A stretch of DNA of 64,000 nt from Actinoplanes sp. N902-109 (GTDB taxonomy: Bacteria > Actinomycetota > Actinomycetes > Mycobacteriales > Micromonosporaceae): assembly GCF_000389965.1 (NCBI RefSeq), contig NC_021191.1:745501-809500 (forward strand), written 5' to 3'. The position numbers and the translations under genes were made by a program. Below, one piece after another: positions 46,712 through 56,011 of the stretch. The notes under the pieces were generated by a model. The model had not been told where the DNA came from. It searched no databases and worked only from the letters and a program-made list of their open reading frames with translations. Numbering within the stretch: the first letter of the stretch is position 1; each line of letters starts with the position of its first letter.

Positions 46712-48910
46712 ATGACCGTCCCCACCACCATCCCCCGATCTCGCCGCCGGTGGCGCCTCGGCGCTGCCGGCGGTCTGGTCGTCGCGGTAGTCGCCGCGTT
46801 CGGCGCCTTCACCACGCTGGAGGCCAGCGCCGCGGAGACCCTGTTGTCGCAGGGCAAACCCGTCACCGCATCGTCGTACGAGAACCAGGGCGCCTTCCCC
46901 GCCGAGGCCGCGGTCGACGGCAACACGGGCACCCGCTGGGCCTCCGGCTTCGCCGACCCGTCCTGGCTGCAGGTCGACCTCGGCAGCAGCTCGGCCATCA
47001 ACCGGGTCGAGCTGAACTGGGAGGCGGCGTACGCCAAGACCTTCAGGATCCAGACCTCGGCCAACGGCACCACCTGGACCGATGCCACCCCGGCAACCGC
47101 CGGTCAGGTGGGCGTGCAGAGCCTGACCGTCAACGCCACCGCCCGCTACGTGCGCATGTACGGCACCGAGCGCGCCACGGTCTACGGCTACTCGCTCTGG
47201 GAGTTCAAGGTCTTCGGCGGCACCGCCACCGACCCGACCACCCCGCCGCCCACCGGCCCGACCGTTCCGGCCGGCGGCAGCCTCGGCGCGAACGTCATCG
47301 TGTTCGACCCGTCGATGTCCTCGGCCTCGATCCAGAGCCAGGCCGACACGATCTTCCGCCAGCAGGAGTCCAACCAGTTCGGCACCCAGCGCTACGTGCT
47401 GGCGTTCAAGCCGGGCACCTACAACGGCCTGAACATCCAGGTCGGCTTCTACACCTCGGTGCTCGGACTGGGGCAGAACCCGCAGGACACCCGGATCAAC
47501 GGGGACGTCACCGTGGACGCCGGCTGGTTCCAGGGCAACGCGACGCAGAACTTCTGGCGCTCGGTGGAGAACCTGTCGCTGTACCCGGTCTCCGGTGACG
47601 ACCGCTGGGCCGTCTCGCAGGCCGCGCCGTTCCGCCGGATGGACATCCACGGCGGCGTGAACCTGGCACCGAACGGCTACGGCTGGGCCTCCGGCGGCTA
47701 CATCGCCGACTCGCGGATCAGCGGCGCCGAGGGACAGTACTCGCAGCAGCAGTGGTTCACCCGCAACAGCCAGATCGGCTCGAACACCAACGCGGTGTGG
47801 AACCAGGTGTTCGTCGGTGTGCAGGGCGCCCCGGCGACCAGCTTCCCCAACCCGCCGTACACCACGATCGGCAGCGCGCCGGTCATCCGGGAGAAGCCGT
47901 ACCTCTACCAGACCGGTGGCCAGTACGCGGTCTTCGTGCCCAGCCTGCAGCAGAACGCCTCCGGGGTGACCTGGGCGAACGGCAACACGCCCGGCACCAG
48001 CCTGCCGCTGAGCCAGTTCTACGTGGCCAAGCCCGGTGACTCGGCCGCGACGATCAACCAGGCGCTGGCCCAGGGCCTGAACCTGATCTTCCAGCCGGGC
48101 ATCTACCACGTCAGCCAGACGATCAACGTGACCCGGGCCAACACCGTCGTGCTCGGCCTCGGTTACGCGACGATCATCCCGGACAACGGGGTCACCCCGA
48201 TGCAGGTCGCGGATGTCGACGGGGTCAAGGTGGCCGGTCTGCTGTTCGACGCGGGCGCCACCAACAGCGCCAACCTGCTGGTCATCGGCCCGAACGGCGC
48301 GTCAGCCAGCCACGCGGCCAACCCGACGACCGTGCAGGACGTGTTCTTCCGGATCGGTGGCGCGGGTGCCGGCAAGGCCACCAACAGCCTGTTGGTGAAC
48401 AGCAACAACACGATCATCGACCACATCTGGGCGTGGCGTGCCGACCACGGTACGGGCGTGGGCTGGACGGTCAACACCGCCGACACCGGCCTCATCGTCA
48501 ACGGCCAGAACGTCACCGCGTACGGCCTGTTCGTCGAGCACTACCAGAAGAACGAGGTGCTCTGGAACGGCAACGGCGGCCGCACGTACTTCCTGCAGAA
48601 CGAGCAGCCGTACGACCCGCCGTCCAACGCCGCGTGGCGCAGCGACGGCACCGGCTACCCGGCGTACAAGGTGGCCGACAGCGTGACCAGCCACGAGGCG
48701 TGGGGCATGGGCAGCTACGCCTTCTTCAACGCGAACCCGGATGTGCACTCGGCGAACGGGTTCCAGGCACCGGCCAACGGCGGGGTGAAGCTGCACAACA
48801 TCTTCACCATCTCGCTGGCCTCCGGCACGATCGACCACGTGGTCAACAACATCGGTGCTCCGGCACAAGCCAGTGCCGTGGTCCCGTCGACGGTGACGAA
48901 CTTCCCGTGA
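46712..48910 (+). CDS. Secreted discoidin plus beta-helix protein (unknown carbohydrate activity)
   Basis: This 732-residue protein has a signal peptide (RSRRRWRLGAAGG.., cleavage near EASA) with GAGGAGAGGT before the ATG at 46712. A discoidin domain at about 35-155 is followed by a Pro/Thr linker, then a 560-residue right-handed parallel beta-helix of a type seen in actinomycete proteins often listed as coagulation factor 5/8 domain proteins. The N-terminal part of the helix (VIVFDPSMSSASIQSQADTI) recalls GH55-like pectate-lyase superfamily folds. A glucan-acting enzyme is the best guess. A LacI-like operator supports sugar control. Confidence 0.82.
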   Translation: MTVPTTIPRSRRRWRLGAAGGLVVAVVAAFGAFTTLEASAAETLLSQGKPVTASSYENQGAFPAEAAVDGNTGTRWASGFADPSWLQVDLGSSSAINRVELNWEAAYAKTFRIQTSANGTTWTDATPATAGQVGVQSLTVNATARYVRMYGTERATVYGYSLWEFKVFGGTATDPTTPPPTGPTVPAGGSLGANVIVFDPSMSSASIQSQADTIFRQQESNQFGTQRYVLAFKPGTYNGLNIQVGFYTSVLGLGQNPQDTRINGDVTVDAGWFQGNATQNFWRSVENLSLYPVSGDDRWAVSQAAPFRRMDIHGGVNLAPNGYGWASGGYIADSRISGAEGQYSQQQWFTRNSQIGSNTNAVWNQVFVGVQGAPATSFPNPPYTTIGSAPVIREKPYLYQTGGQYAVFVPSLQQNASGVTWANGNTPGTSLPLSQFYVAKPGDSAATINQALAQGLNLIFQPGIYHVSQTINVTRANTVVLGLGYATIIPDNGVTPMQVADVDGVKVAGLLFDAGATNSANLLVIGPNGASASHAANPTTVQDVFFRIGGAGAGKATNSLLVNSNNTIIDHIWAWRADHGTGVGWTVNTADTGLIVNGQNVTAYGLFVEHYQKNEVLWNGNGGRTYFLQNEQPYDPPSNAAWRSDGTGYPAYKVADSVTSHEAWGMGSYAFFNANPDVHSANGFQAPANGGVKLHNIFTISLASGTIDHVVNNIGAPAQASAVVPSTVTNFP

Positions 48911-48924
48911 TCGTCTGACACCAG

Positions 48925-48960
48925 CGCGCCGCGGGCTCGTGCCCGCGGCGCGTTTGTGTG
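48925..48960 (+). terminator. GC-rich hairpin terminator
   Basis: CGCGCCGCGGGC and its reverse complement form a perfect 12-pair stem around TCGT (48925-48952), followed by TTTGTGTGTG. It lies 15 bases past the beta-helix gene and should end that transcript. Confidence 0.85.
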
Positions 48961-49148
48961 TGCGGAACAGCGCCCGTCCGGGCAAAGGGTCAAGAGATCG
49001 ATCAGTGTCACCGGGGCGCTGATCACCCACGGCTCCCGCGTGCCCCCGTCGATCCGTCGAACAGTGCGCAGGCTGCGGCCCGGCCGGTCGCGACCGGGCA
49101 GGTGCACCGCTTGGTGATCACGTTACGCAACACCTCGGAAACTCATTG

Positions 49149-49177
49149 TTGACAGTCGATCCTGGCGGTCGTCTACT
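49149..49177 (+). promoter_or_regulatory. Promoter of sugar ABC operon
   Basis: A perfect -35 TTGACA (49149-49154) is followed after 17 bases by TCTACT (49172-49177), a weak -10. The LacI-like palindrome begins four bases downstream, so repression by blocking is likely. Confidence 0.55.
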
Positions 49178-49180
49178 GCT

Positions 49181-49194
49181 AGACAACGTTGTCT
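49181..49194. promoter_or_regulatory. LacI-type operator AGACAACGTTGTCT
   Basis: This perfect 14-bp palindrome with a CG centre sits between the -10 and the ribosome binding site of the binding-protein gene. The GACAACGTTGTC core is the usual form for sugar repressors of the LacI/GalR family in actinomycetes. The cognate regulator is not in the window. Confidence 0.7.
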
Positions 49195-49227
49195 CTCGAT
49201 TTCTTGCTAAATCGGTTCGGAGGAGAC

Positions 49228-50274
49228 ATGCGGCAATGGATCGTGATCAGGGGAGGGCGGCTCGGGCCGGCGGTGATGGGTGCGGTCCTGGTGCTGGGCA
49301 CCGCCGCGGCATGCCAGGGCGGCAGCGGTGAACCGGTGGTCGGGCTGATCACCAAGACCGACACCAACCCCTTCTTCGTGACGATGAAGAAAGGCGCCCA
49401 GCGCGCGGCCGGCCAGCAGGGCCTGGAGTTGCAGTCGTTCGCCGGCAAGCAGGACGGCGACAACGAGGCGCAAGTGCTGGCAATCGAGAACCTCACGTCG
49501 TACGGGGCGAAGGGTTTTCTGATCACCCCGAACGACTCCAAGGCCATCGTCCCGTCGATCGACCTGGCCCACCAGCGGGGCATGCTGGTGATCGCGCTGG
49601 ACACGCCGACCGACCCGGCGAACGCGGCCGACGCCACGTTCGCCACCGACAACTACCAGGCCGGCAAGCTCATCGGACAGTGGGCCAAGGCCAAGTTCGC
49701 CAAGGACGGCAAGCAGGCGAAGATCGCCATGCTCGACCTCAACGCCAACCAGGTGTCCGTCGACGTCAAGCGGGACCAGGGCTTCCTCGACGGCTTCGGG
49801 ATCGACGTCGGCAACCCCGGCCGGATCGGCGACGAGAACGACCCGCGGATCGCCGGGCACGACGTGACCGACGGCGCCGAGGACGGCGGGCGTACGGCGA
49901 TGGAGAACCTGCTGCAGAAGGACCCGTCGATCAACCTCGTCTACACCATCAACGAACCCGCGGCGGCCGGTGCCTATCAGGCGCTCAAGGCGGCCGGGCG
50001 GGACGACACGGTCATCGTCTCCATCGACGGTGGCTGCCCCGGAGTCGAGAACGTCAAGAAGGGCGTCATCGGCGCGACCGCGATGCAGTTCCCGCTCAAG
50101 ATGGCGAGCATGGGCATCGAGGCCATCGCGCAGTACGCCAAGACGGGCTCGAAACCGCAGGCCACCGCCGGTAAGGACTTCGTCGACACCGGCACGACGC
50201 TGATCACCGACGACCCGCAGGCCGGCATGGAGGCCAAGGACTCCACGTGGGGCACGCAGAACTGCTGGGGTTGA
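49228..50274 (+). CDS. Sugar ABC transporter substrate-binding protein (fructose-type)
   Basis: This 348-residue secreted protein begins with a signal (VMGAVLVLGTAAAC) that probably makes a lipoprotein at Cys29, although the lipobox is imperfect. The rest is a periplasmic-binding-protein-like fold of the ribose/fructose type: VVGLITKTDTNPFFVTMKKGA, NLTSYGAKGFLITPND, and VYTINEPAAAGAYQAL. It should deliver a monosaccharide to the permease. The ATG at 49228 is preceded by GGAGGAGAC. It is the first gene of a three-gene operon ordered like frcBCA. Confidence 0.93.
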   Translation: MRQWIVIRGGRLGPAVMGAVLVLGTAAACQGGSGEPVVGLITKTDTNPFFVTMKKGAQRAAGQQGLELQSFAGKQDGDNEAQVLAIENLTSYGAKGFLITPNDSKAIVPSIDLAHQRGMLVIALDTPTDPANAADATFATDNYQAGKLIGQWAKAKFAKDGKQAKIAMLDLNANQVSVDVKRDQGFLDGFGIDVGNPGRIGDENDPRIAGHDVTDGAEDGGRTAMENLLQKDPSINLVYTINEPAAAGAYQALKAAGRDDTVIVSIDGGCPGVENVKKGVIGATAMQFPLKMASMGIEAIAQYAKTGSKPQATAGKDFVDTGTTLITDDPQAGMEAKDSTWGTQNCWG

Positions 50275-50276
50275 GC

Positions 50277-51299
50277 ATGGCAACGGCCACCGAGAGTGCC
50301 ACCGACTTCGACGTCCGCAGGAACGACTCGCTCGGCCTGCGCGTCCAGCACATCCTGCACGGCAACCCGGTCCTCGGGCCGCTGGCCGTGCTGATCGCGG
50401 CGATCATCGCGTTCTCGATCGTCAACGTGCGGTTCTTCTCCGCCGCCAACCTGTCCCTCGTGCTCGCGCAGGTCACGGTCATCGCCGTGCTCGCGCTCGG
50501 GCAGACCCTGGTGATCCTGACCGCGGGCATCGACCTCGCGGCCGGCGCCATCGCGGTCTTCTCCTCGATCCTGATGGCCAACTTCTGCACCAAGGCCGGG
50601 ATGCCCGGGGTGCTGGCGCTGCTGCTCGGCTTCGCCTGCGGCACCGCGATGGGCGCGCTCAACGGTTTCCTGGTCACCCGGATCAAGCTGCCGCCGTTCA
50701 TCGTCACGCTCGGCACGCTGACCATCTTCTTCTCGTTGAACTCGGTGGTCTCCAACAGCGAGACGGTCCGCGGCACCGACATGCCGTCGATCATGACCTG
50801 GACCGGGAACTCGATGTCGATCGGCGGGTTCCGGCTCACCTACGGCTCGATCATCATGGTTCTGCTGTTCGCGGTGTTCTACTACGCCCTCAGCCGGACG
50901 GCGTGGGGCAAGCACGTGTACGCGACCGGGGACGACGTCGAGGCGGCGCGACTGGCCGGCATCCGTACCGGCAAAGTGTTGTTCTCGGTCTACACCACCG
51001 CCGGTCTGCTGTACGCGATCGGTGGCTGGATCCTCATCGGCCGCCTCGCGTCGGCCAGCCCGAACGTCGGCACCGAGTACAACCTGGACTCCATCACCGC
51101 CGTGGTGCTCGGCGGCACCAGCCTGTTCGGCGGGCGCGGCGGGGTCATCGGCACGCTGATCGGCGCGCTCATCGTCGGCGTCTTCCGCAACGGCCTGCAG
51201 CTCGGCGGGGTCGAAGTGGTCTGGCAAGGCTTCGCAATCGGCCTGCTCGTGCTCGTCGCCGTGTCGCTCGACCAGTGGATCAGGAAGGTCAAATCATGA
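50277..51299 (+). CDS. Sugar ABC transporter permease (FrcC/RbsC-like)
   Basis: This 340-residue inner-membrane permease has about ten helices and the conserved ILTAGIDLAAGAIAVFSSILM segment and YNLDSITAVVLGGTSLFGGRGG loop of the RbsC/FrcC family. The ATG at 50277 follows the binding-protein stop by two bases. Its stop overlaps the ATPase start by four bases (ATGA). It forms the membrane channel of the transporter. Confidence 0.93.
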   Translation: MATATESATDFDVRRNDSLGLRVQHILHGNPVLGPLAVLIAAIIAFSIVNVRFFSAANLSLVLAQVTVIAVLALGQTLVILTAGIDLAAGAIAVFSSILMANFCTKAGMPGVLALLLGFACGTAMGALNGFLVTRIKLPPFIVTLGTLTIFFSLNSVVSNSETVRGTDMPSIMTWTGNSMSIGGFRLTYGSIIMVLLFAVFYYALSRTAWGKHVYATGDDVEAARLAGIRTGKVLFSVYTTAGLLYAIGGWILIGRLASASPNVGTEYNLDSITAVVLGGTSLFGGRGGVIGTLIGALIVGVFRNGLQLGGVEVVWQGFAIGLLVLVAVSLDQWIRKVKS

Positions 51300-52069
51300 C
51301 GGCTCCTGTTCTGGAAGCGCGTGGACTGACCAAGCGGTACGGCCGGGTGACCGCGATCGAGAGCGGCGACCTCGAGCTGTACCCGGGCGAGATCCTCGCG
51401 GTCATCGGCGACAACGGCGCCGGCAAGTCCAGCCTGATCAAAGCGTTGTCCGGGGCGCTGATCCCGGACAGCGGCGAGATCTACCTGGACGGGCAGCGGG
51501 TGTCGTTCCGCAACCCGATGGAGGCTCGTGAGGCCGGCATCGAGACCGTGTACCAGACCCTCGCGGTCGCCCCCGGCCTCGACATCGCCGACAACCTGTT
51601 CCTCGGCCGCGAGCAGCGCCGCCCGGGCGTGCTGGGCAGCGTGTTCCGGATGCTCGACCGCGGCCACATGCGCTCGGAGGCCCGCCGGCACATGTCCGAG
51701 CTGGGCATCGGCACCCTGCAGAACATCGGCCAGGCGGTCGAGTCGTTGTCCGGCGGTCAGCGCCAGGCGGTGGCGGTGGCTCGCTCGGCGGCGTTCGGCA
51801 GCAAGGTGGTCATCCTCGACGAGCCGACCGCCGCGCTGGGCGTCAAGGAGGGCAACCGGGTGCTCCAGCTGATCCGCGACGTCCGCGACCGTGGTCTGCC
51901 GGTGATCCTGATCAGCCACAACATGCCGCATGTCTTCGAGGTGGCCGACCGCATCCACATCCAGCGGCTGGGCCGCCGCGCCACGGTGATCACGCCGAAG
52001 AGCCACAGCATGTCCGAGGCGGTCGCCATCATGACCGGCGCGGCCGAACCGCCCCCGCACGCCGCCTGA
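51296..52069 (+). CDS. Sugar ABC transporter ATP-binding protein, single domain
   Basis: This 257-residue ATPase has Walker A GDNGAGKSS, signature LSGGQRQ and Walker B VVILDEPTAALG. It has one nucleotide-binding domain, like FrcA, rather than the double domain of RbsA, so the complex must carry two copies. It starts at the ATGA overlap with the permease. No kinase or regulator gene follows; a hairpin after the gene closes the operon. Confidence 0.93.
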   Translation: MTAPVLEARGLTKRYGRVTAIESGDLELYPGEILAVIGDNGAGKSSLIKALSGALIPDSGEIYLDGQRVSFRNPMEAREAGIETVYQTLAVAPGLDIADNLFLGREQRRPGVLGSVFRMLDRGHMRSEARRHMSELGIGTLQNIGQAVESLSGGQRQAVAVARSAAFGSKVVILDEPTAALGVKEGNRVLQLIRDVRDRGLPVILISHNMPHVFEVADRIHIQRLGRRATVITPKSHSMSEAVAIMTGAAEPPPHAA

Positions 52070-52080
52070 GCTGCCCGCTC

Positions 52081-52107
52081 CGCCGCCGGGTCGCCGGCCC
52101 GGCGGCG
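52081..52107. terminator. Bidirectional hairpin between convergent genes
   Basis: CGCCGCCGGG, TCGCCGG, CCCGGCGGCG is a perfect ten-pair stem with a seven-base loop, 11 bases past the ATPase stop and 28 bases past the end of the convergent aldo/keto reductase. It could end both transcripts. Confidence 0.65.
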
Positions 52108-52135
52108 GGCCGTCGTCCAGCCCGGCTGACCCGGT

Positions 52136-53122
52136 TCACCAGGTCGGCAGCATGATCTCCGGGTAACGTGCGCCGAACCCGCCGTGCGGGAGGATCTCGC
52201 GGATGCTGGCGAGCTCGGCATCGGTGAGCGTCACCTCGGCCGCGGCTACGTTCTCGGCCAGCCGCTGCGGGTTGCGGGTGCCCGGGATCGGCACGATGTC
52301 CGGGGCCTGGGCGAGCAGCCAGGCCAGGGCCAGCTGGGTCACGGCGATGCCTTTGCTGTCGGCGAGGGCGCGCAGTTCCCGTACGGCAGCCAGGTTCTTC
52401 TCGTAGTTGCCGGGCTGCCACCGGTCGTCGAAGCTGCGCATGTCATCGGCCGGGTATTCCGCCGCCGGCTTGACCGAACCGGTGAGGAAACCGCGTCCCA
52501 GCGGGGAGTACGGCACGAAGCCGATACCGAGGTCGCGCACCGCCGGCAGCACGTCGGCCTCCACGGCACGTTCGAAGACCGAGTATTCCGTCTGCAGCAC
52601 CGAGACCGGGTGGACCGCGTGGGCCCGCCGGATGATGTCCGGTCCCGCCTCGCTGAGCCCGAAGAACCGCACCTTGCCCGCGGCGATCAGCTCGCCGACG
52701 GTGCCCGCCACGTCCTCGATCGGCACGTCGGGGTCGACGCGGTGCTGGTAGAGCACGTCGATGACATCGGTGCCGAGGTGGCGCAGGCTGTTCTCGGTCA
52801 CCTCGCGGATGTGCTCCGGGCGGCTGTCCAGCCCGACCCCGATGTTCGCCGGATCGGTCAGGTCGAAACCGAACTTGGTGGCGATCACCACGTCGTCGCG
52901 GAACCCCTTGACCGCGCGGCCGACGAGTTGCTCATTACTGCCGGTGCCCCCGCCGTACAGCTCGGCTGTGTCGAAGAACGTCACGCCGAGTTCGTATGCC
53001 CGGCGGATGGTCGCGATGCCGCCCTCTTCATCGGCTGCGCCGTAGGCCATGGTCATGCCCATCGTTCCCAGGCCAATCGCGCTGACCTGGAGGCCTTGCC
53101 GGCCTAGCTCGCGTTTCTGCAT
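52136..53122 (-). CDS. Aldo/keto reductase
   Basis: This 328-residue NADPH-dependent reductase has the catalytic tetrad Asp51, Tyr56, Lys83 and His127 and the NADPH site VPIPGTRNPQRLAENV at the C-terminus. It resembles the AKR13/YajO-like group. The ATG at 53122 is divergent from an AraC-family gene across 82 bases. Similar pairs (for example YqhC with aldehyde reductases) respond to reactive aldehydes, so this AraC protein is a probable activator of the reductase. Confidence 0.92.
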   Translation of the reverse strand: MQKRELGRQGLQVSAIGLGTMGMTMAYGAADEEGGIATIRRAYELGVTFFDTAELYGGGTGSNEQLVGRAVKGFRDDVVIATKFGFDLTDPANIGVGLDSRPEHIREVTENSLRHLGTDVIDVLYQHRVDPDVPIEDVAGTVGELIAAGKVRFFGLSEAGPDIIRRAHAVHPVSVLQTEYSVFERAVEADVLPAVRDLGIGFVPYSPLGRGFLTGSVKPAAEYPADDMRSFDDRWQPGNYEKNLAAVRELRALADSKGIAVTQLALAWLLAQAPDIVPIPGTRNPQRLAENVAAAEVTLTDAELASIREILPHGGFGARYPEIMLPTW

Positions 53123-53204
53123 GGGCTCAACGCTAGGCGGACCATCACATGGCGTCATGGGCTGTGACTGGCATAGAATTGCCCGATCCTCTCAAGGCGG
53201 TGCC

Positions 53205-54050
53205 ATGCTTCCTGACCTGACCGACGCCATCGAGCGGCACAGCACCGGCTTCGGTTCGCACACCGCCGTGCCCCGGCAGACCCTGGTGGCTCTCGACGAG
53301 CCGATTGTCCCGGCCGACCTGGTGTACGAGCCGATGATCTGCTTCATCGCCGGTGGCGCCAAGCGCAGCTTCGCCGGCGAGCGCACCTGGCTCGTCGAGA
53401 CCGGCGACATGTTCGTCAACACGGTCGCGATGCCGGTGACGGCGGTGTTCGAACGCCTGCCGTACCGCTCGGTGGTGCTGCACCTGGGCGGCCCGCACCT
53501 GACCGCCCTGCTGCAGGAGGTGGACGAGCCGGTGCTCGCCGATACGCAGATGACCGCGCCGATGACCCCCGGGATCATCGACGCGCTCACCCGCTGGGTC
53601 GGGTTGCTGGACACGCCGCGCGACATCAAGGTGCTCGCCGGGCGCATCGAGGAGGAGATCCTCTACCGCCTGCTGACCGGTCCCCTCGGCCCGCTCGTGC
53701 GCCAGTGGTCCCGCGCCGACACCGCCGCCGCGCGCATCAGGTCGGCCGCAGCGTGGATCGTCGCCAACTACGCGACCCCGCTGAGCATCGACGCCCTCGC
53801 CACGCTGGCCCACATGAGCCCGGCCACGCTGCACCGCCACTTCAAGGCATCCACCGGCATGAGCCCGCTGCAGTTCCAGAAGCAGCTGCGCCTGCAAGAG
53901 GCCCGCCGCCTCCTCCTCAACGGCACGGCCACCGCAGCCCAGGCCGCGGTGGCCGTCGGTTACACCAGCGCCACCCAGTTCAACCGGGAATACCGCCGCT
54001 TCTACGGCCTACCTCCGGCGCGCGACACGGCGCGTTTGCTGTCGATCTGA
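53205..54050 (+). CDS. AraC-family regulator (AraC_N cupin plus HTH)
   Basis: The 281-residue regulator has an N-terminal AraC_N cupin domain (residues 15-170: YEPMICFIAGGAKRSF, ETGDMFVNTVAMPV) and two C-terminal helix-turn-helices (ALATLAHMSPATLHRHFKA and VGYTSATQFNREYRRFYG). The ATG at 53205 fits the AraC_N family start; AGGCGG precedes it. It is likely to control the divergent aldo/keto reductase. Confidence 0.92.
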   Translation: MLPDLTDAIERHSTGFGSHTAVPRQTLVALDEPIVPADLVYEPMICFIAGGAKRSFAGERTWLVETGDMFVNTVAMPVTAVFERLPYRSVVLHLGGPHLTALLQEVDEPVLADTQMTAPMTPGIIDALTRWVGLLDTPRDIKVLAGRIEEEILYRLLTGPLGPLVRQWSRADTAAARIRSAAAWIVANYATPLSIDALATLAHMSPATLHRHFKASTGMSPLQFQKQLRLQEARRLLLNGTATAAQAAVAVGYTSATQFNREYRRFYGLPPARDTARLLSI

Positions 54051-54072
54051 CAGCCGGCCGCCGTTCCGCACA

Positions 54073-54714
54073 TCAGGCGTCTGCCTGACCGCCGAGCGCC
54101 TCGCGCAGCAGCGTCCACTCCTCGGATCGGGCATTCCAGCCCTTGCCGAGCGACTCCGCCGGCGGCGCGGGCCGGCCGGTGGGCTCGATGCGCATGTGCC
54201 ATCCGGTGTGCCGGGCGGTGTCCACGACCCAGCTTCCGCACTGTGGGCAGGTGTACCCGGTCTGAGCATCGCTTGCGCCGGAACCTGTTTCCTGCGCGGT
54301 GCCGGGCACGGCGGGCACCGCGGCTCGTCCCGCAACGGTGGCGGGCTCACGGCGGGACATGTTGGCCGCGGTCCAGAATGCCGACCAGTCCTGCATCGTC
54401 GACACCGGCACCTTGAGGGCGGTGCCGAGACCCAGCACGAGCCGCCAGGACGGCATCGCCTTGCCGCTCAGGGTCTTGGACAAGGTGGCCTTGCTGTACC
54501 CGACCGTCCGGCCGAGGACGCCGAGCGGCGGTTTGCCGGCCTGCACGTACGCGAACGACAACCCGTCGATCAGATCGGTGTAGGCCTGGTGCGGATTCAT
54601 CAGCTTGGCCCGCAGCCGGGCCGCCTCGTGGTCGCGACCCAGCGGCGCGGGCGCAGGCGTCTCCGTGCGGCGGTGCCGGCCGGCGGGCGGCTGGCCCGGC
54701 CGGTCGGCGCTCAC
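54073..54714 (-). CDS. HTH protein with C-terminal CxxC...HxxxH zinc-finger-like motif
   Basis: The 213-residue protein carries an XRE-like helix-turn-helix at about residues 45-105 (YVQAGKPPLGVLGRTVGYSKATLSKTLSG) and, near the C-terminus, Cys156-x2-Cys159 followed by His169-x3-His173, a zinc-finger-like arrangement. A disordered Ala/Pro/Arg-rich stretch lies before and after. I do not recognise the family beyond an actinomycete HTH protein. The GTG start overlaps the stop of the small membrane gene (GTGA), so the two are coupled. The target is unknown. Confidence 0.7.
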   Translation of the reverse strand: MSADRPGQPPAGRHRRTETPAPAPLGRDHEAARLRAKLMNPHQAYTDLIDGLSFAYVQAGKPPLGVLGRTVGYSKATLSKTLSGKAMPSWRLVLGLGTALKVPVSTMQDWSAFWTAANMSRREPATVAGRAAVPAVPGTAQETGSGASDAQTGYTCPQCGSWVVDTARHTGWHMRIEPTGRPAPPAESLGKGWNARSEEWTLLREALGGQADA

Positions 54715-55010
54715 GCGGCACCTTCCTGCCGTGCCAGGTGCGACAGCAGCGCCGACAGGTCCGGCGCTGCTGACCCGTCGATCACCCAGCGAGCGATGGC
54801 GACGCCCGCAAGGGGAAGGCAGAGCAGGACCAGGAGCACACTTTCCAACGGCACTCCGGTGGTCAGCAGCCACGCTCCGCAGCCGACGACGGCAACCACG
54901 ATGACGATGCGGACGGGAAGTCGATTGTCGCGGACAGTAGCGGGAAAGCATCTGTGGCGGCTGCTTCGACGGCGGCCGGGGTTTCTGAATGGACAGGCGA
55001 TCGCGGGCAT
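54711..55010 (-). CDS. Small two-helix membrane protein
   Basis: This 99-residue protein has a basic N-terminus (FRNPGRRRSSRHR) and two transmembrane helices (IVIVVAVVGCGAWLLTTGV and VLLVLLCLPLAGVAIARWVI), then a short charged tail. AGGAGAGG lies nine bases before the ATG at 55010. It is unknown and is translated in a coupled unit with the HTH protein, so it may be its membrane partner or an anchor. Confidence 0.65.
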   Translation of the reverse strand: MPAIACPFRNPGRRRSSRHRCFPATVRDNRLPVRIVIVVAVVGCGAWLLTTGVPLESVLLVLLCLPLAGVAIARWVIDGSAAPDLSALLSHLARQEGAA

Positions 55011-55274
55011 GGAGATTTCCTCTCCTGAGCTGTGACGTGGTCTCGGGCCGAAAGGAAAAACGCGGGTGGCACACCCGGTGGTAGTCGGGTGGTGCCGCCG
55101 TGCGGTTGATTGTGCCTCAGGTGATCGGGTGTGACCACCACGCTGAGTCGCCATCGGCAGTGCGCCGGCGCCGGTGCTCATGGCAGGCGCATCGGCCGCA
55201 GAAAAAGTAAGGGAACTTTAGCTTTACTGTGCGGCGGTTGACCGGACGGCGCATTTCTCCGGCGGGCCGGCACT

Positions 55275-55312
55275 ATTAAGGGGTCAGCCGGATGTGCGAC
55301 TGACCCCTTAAT
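55275..55312. repeat. Perfect 13-bp inverted repeat (hairpin)
   Basis: ATTAAGGGGTCAG and CTGACCCCTTAAT are exact reverse complements with a 12-base loop. It is flanked on both sides by CCGG blocks. It lies 265 bases upstream of the small membrane gene on the minus strand. It may be a bidirectional terminator or the leader structure of that transcript. Confidence 0.65.
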
Positions 55313-56011
55313 CGGTCCGGAAAGGCGGCTACCACGGCTGCTTCCCGGTCCGGGTGATCCGAGTCGGCCCGAGACCAGTCGAACGCGACAGCGGGCGGAA
55401 ATGCTGGATCTCCGCGGTGCCAACCTTACCTGCCGGTCGGACCCACGCCTAGACCCGAAAGTCTTTCACCGGGCGGCTGTCAAGTGCGCAGCCGCGCTGC
55501 TGTCGGCGCAGGATGCCCAACGCGCTGCACTCTTCGCCACCACAGCGAAACGATGCGAAACGGAGAAACAGTCAGACATCGCGCTCAAGCTGCATCGATA
55601 TCGAGATGATCTTCGATCGGGCAGGAAACGCTGCGAAACGCGGCGCAACGTTCGCAACGGCTGACGGCGTGCTGCACCGGGACGGTGCGGTGCCCTGACG
55701 AATCGCGGGGATTGCCCGGACGGTCCATTCGGCATTCGTCTAATAGGCGAAACGGGGGTTGACATCGCGGCGCGGAGGGGCTGTCGCCGGCAACTTCCGG
55801 GACGGTCATTCGCTTGGTGGTCGCCCCCTCCGGTGTCTGCTTTTTCGGATCCGTGCCGGTGGCGGAGAAACGTCGAAGCGGTAATCGAAACAGGCGTATG
55901 CCGCCTCGTCGAAGGCCCATGTCCCCGCATCGCATTCCTCGGTGTCAGGCAATTAGCCGCAAGATTTCCATGGCGAGACGCCACCGGCGCATCGTCACTC
56001 TGTGTATGCGA

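Larger units (their letters stand above)
48961..49227. other. Upstream region of ABC operon
   Basis: Between the hairpin terminator and the binding-protein gene there is no gene. The last 80 bases carry the promoter and operator listed separately. The first 180 bases show nothing clear apart from two GTGATCAC-type short palindromes. Confidence 0.5.
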
